A stretch of 37,890 bases of DNA, taken from Fibrobacterales bacterium. GTDB taxonomy: Bacteria; Fibrobacterota; Fibrobacteria; Fibrobacterales; Fibrobacteraceae. The stretch is taken from contig BNUP01000007.1 in the NCBI GenBank assembly GCA_025997455.1, forward strand, positions 1 to 37,890. The letters are read 5' to 3'. Below, one piece after another: positions 36,818-37,890 of the stretch (the first letter of the stretch is position 1; every line of letters starts with the position of its first letter). The position numbers and the translations under genes are program-made. The notes under the pieces are model-generated. The model saw only the letters and a list, made by a program, of their open reading frames with translations, had not been told where the DNA came from and made no database searches.

Positions 36818-37588
36818 TTACCTTTCGATTTCTTCCGAAGGGACATAATTTGGGCAATGTTTTTGAGGTGGAACTCCAATAAATAATTCTTCGCAGAATT
36901 CTGAAAACTTATTTGGTTTACCGTTTCCAGCATAAACTCCAACTTCAGTACTTCCACAGTTTTCGACAACGGCAACGGTGCCAAGATTCATCCCAACATA
37001 CATTATATCCCCAGATGAAAGCTCCAACGATAAAGTCTTCCCTTGGTCGTCTCTTAGGAAATAAGCATTTAACCCCGTCTCAAGAGTGTCTCTGTAATAT
37101 GGGTAATCTTCTTCCGCGGGGCCATAATTCCCACATATAAGGGTATTATTCTCAATTTTTGCCCATATATCTGCACTTGAAGAACTGCTTTGTTCTTCGC
37201 TTGAACTTGAGGATACTGCTTCGCTGCTTGAAGAAGATACCGATTCACTTGAACTGCTTGATTCTTGTTCTGTTGAACTTGACGAAATTTCAGGTTCGCT
37301 TGAAGAACTGCTTTGTTCTTCGCTTGAACTTGAGGATACTTCTTCACTGCTTGAAGATGAAACTTCGGATTCGCTGCTTGAAGAAGAGATTTCGGACTCG
37401 CTTGATGAAGACACTTCGCTTGAACTTGAAAGTTCTTCTTGGCTGCTTGAACTTGATTCTTCGATTTGGCTTGAAGAACTGAGTTCTTCTTGGCTGCCTG
37501 TTGAGGATTCAGAACAACCGCCAAGCAACATCGCCGTGGCGAATGCTGCACTTAAAAATTTTGTTCTTCCTTTTTTCATTTTCTTCAT
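36818..37588 (-). CDS. Ser-rich-linker lipoprotein, paralogue
   Basis: A 256-residue lipoprotein. The first 19 residues, MKKMKKGRTKFLSAAFATA, match the 35080-36099 protein but for one residue, and the DNA around the start is nearly identical. The lipobox is LLGGC (Cys 25). Residues about 33-142 are SSSS/SSSSS tracts separated by E-rich spacers, with AGC, AGT and TCN codons mixed. The C-terminal domain (about 145-256: ENNTLICGNYGPAEEDYPYY ...) is unrelated to that of its paralogue. TATATT lies 22 nt before the ATG with GGAG between. Confidence 0.75.
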   Translation of the reverse strand: MKKMKKGRTKFLSAAFATAMLLGGCSESSTGSQEELSSSSQIEESSSSSQEELSSSSEVSSSSESEISSSSSESEVSSSSSEEVSSSSSEEQSSSSSEPEISSSSTEQESSSSSESVSSSSSEAVSSSSSEEQSSSSSADIWAKIENNTLICGNYGPAEEDYPYYRDTLETGLNAYFLRDDQGKTLSLELSSGDIMYVGMNLGTVAVVENCGSTEVGVYAGNGKPNKFSEFCEELFIGVPPQKHCPNYVPSEEIER

Positions 37589-37610
37589 CTTGTTTCTCCT
37601 TTATTTTTAG

Positions 37611-37616
37611 AATATA
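37611..37616 (-). promoter_or_regulatory. -10 box TATATT of Ser-rich lipoprotein
   Basis: TATATT lies 22 nt before ATG 37588 with a GGAG Shine-Dalgarno between, the leadered layout. Confidence 0.4.
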
Positions 37617-37681
37617 CGAGGACTAGAGACTTGCGAATAGCAAACAAGCCGATAAACTTTAAATTTGTTTTGATTAATTTC

Positions 37682-37699
37682 GGGGGGGGGGGGGGGGGG
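37682..37699 (+). repeat. 18-base G run
   Basis: Eighteen consecutive G in an otherwise A/T-rich gap. The last 190 bp (37700-37890) are G-rich in places, contain no gene, and may be low-quality contig end. Confidence 0.7.
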
Positions 37700-37890
37700 A
37701 AGATTCCCACCAAAGCCAATTCCCCAGGGCGGGGAGGATGTATGGATTAGGGAGAGGGAGAGGGGGTAAACTTCCACGCCGTGCTGGTGATTTTATTTTT
37801 CCACCCCGACACTTATGTCAAATTTAGAAAATTTTTTTTTCTTTTTCTAATTTTTTTGCAACAAAAACCGTTAGGGGATTGGGTGTGTGT

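Overview
The window looks like a chromosomal segment of a low-G+C, Gram-negative bacterium. I place it in Fibrobacterota (Fibrobacter or Fibromonadales-like) by inference. The reasons are three small lipoproteins with long runs of Ser-Ser-Ser-Ser linkers, a PCMD-type lipoprotein, an outer-membrane barrel, TonB/ExbD genes, and -10 boxes of the TAnnTT type. It could be a metagenome or single-cell assembly: the left edge carries a scrambled gene and the right edge an 18-base G run.

Layout. 1-0.4 kb: inverted pieces of one U32 peptidase gene. 0.7-1.6 kb: a three-gene unit with DUF3791 and a DUF3990 ADP-ribosyltransferase-like protein. 1.7-4.9 kb: frr, a leucine-rich-repeat protein, hom, and a small membrane protein. 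5.0-9.1 kb (minus strand): trpD-trpC-exbD-fic-tonB, a tightly overlapping run in which a Fic AMP-transferase sits between exbD and tonB. 9.2-14.1 kb (plus): ddl, a small toxin-like protein, an ABC permease/ATPase pair of the TrpY/TrpZ type, and murJ. A tRNA-Met(CAT) lies at 14.5 kb. 14.7-18.1 kb (minus): DUF3392, a sulfonate/nitrate-type ABC ATPase and permease without an intact binding protein, and a DUF4143 ATPase. 18.4-21.8 kb: PCMD lipoprotein, PRPP synthase, outer-membrane protein. 22.0-24.2 kb: four small unknown genes, three of them membrane or secreted. 24.5-27.3 kb: a PTS EIIC-EAL fusion and a HARE-HTH protein with a putative PD-(D/E)XK nuclease domain. 27.5-31.4 kb: acetyltransferase, DUF1847 remnant, AlkD-like protein, a dense repeat field with a Cys-rich mini-protein, and a nucleotidyltransferase pair. 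31.6-34.5 kb: DUF4405, EamA half-transporter, TrkH, Mtn. 35-37.6 kb: three Ser-rich lipoproteins.

Two features cut across the whole window. First, at least twelve full or partial copies of a three-hairpin repeat (here family A) lie between genes. Its stems differ in sequence between copies but stay self-complementary, while its loops are conserved, which points to selection on folded RNA or single-stranded DNA. A second hairpin repeat (family B) has inserted into one copy. Second, nine genes or gene remnants have a TAnnTT -10 box exactly 7 nt before ATG, often preceded by TTTTTC, and several more have it at 6, 8, 11 or 12 nt. This predicts leaderless mRNAs. Genes with a good Shine-Dalgarno instead have the box about 19-42 nt upstream, two of them with a -35 near TTGACA.

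Three copies of a 16-bp palindrome one base away from the ParB site parS lie within 1.5 kb at 30.1-31.6 kb. All functional calls are from reading motifs by eye; no database search was possible.
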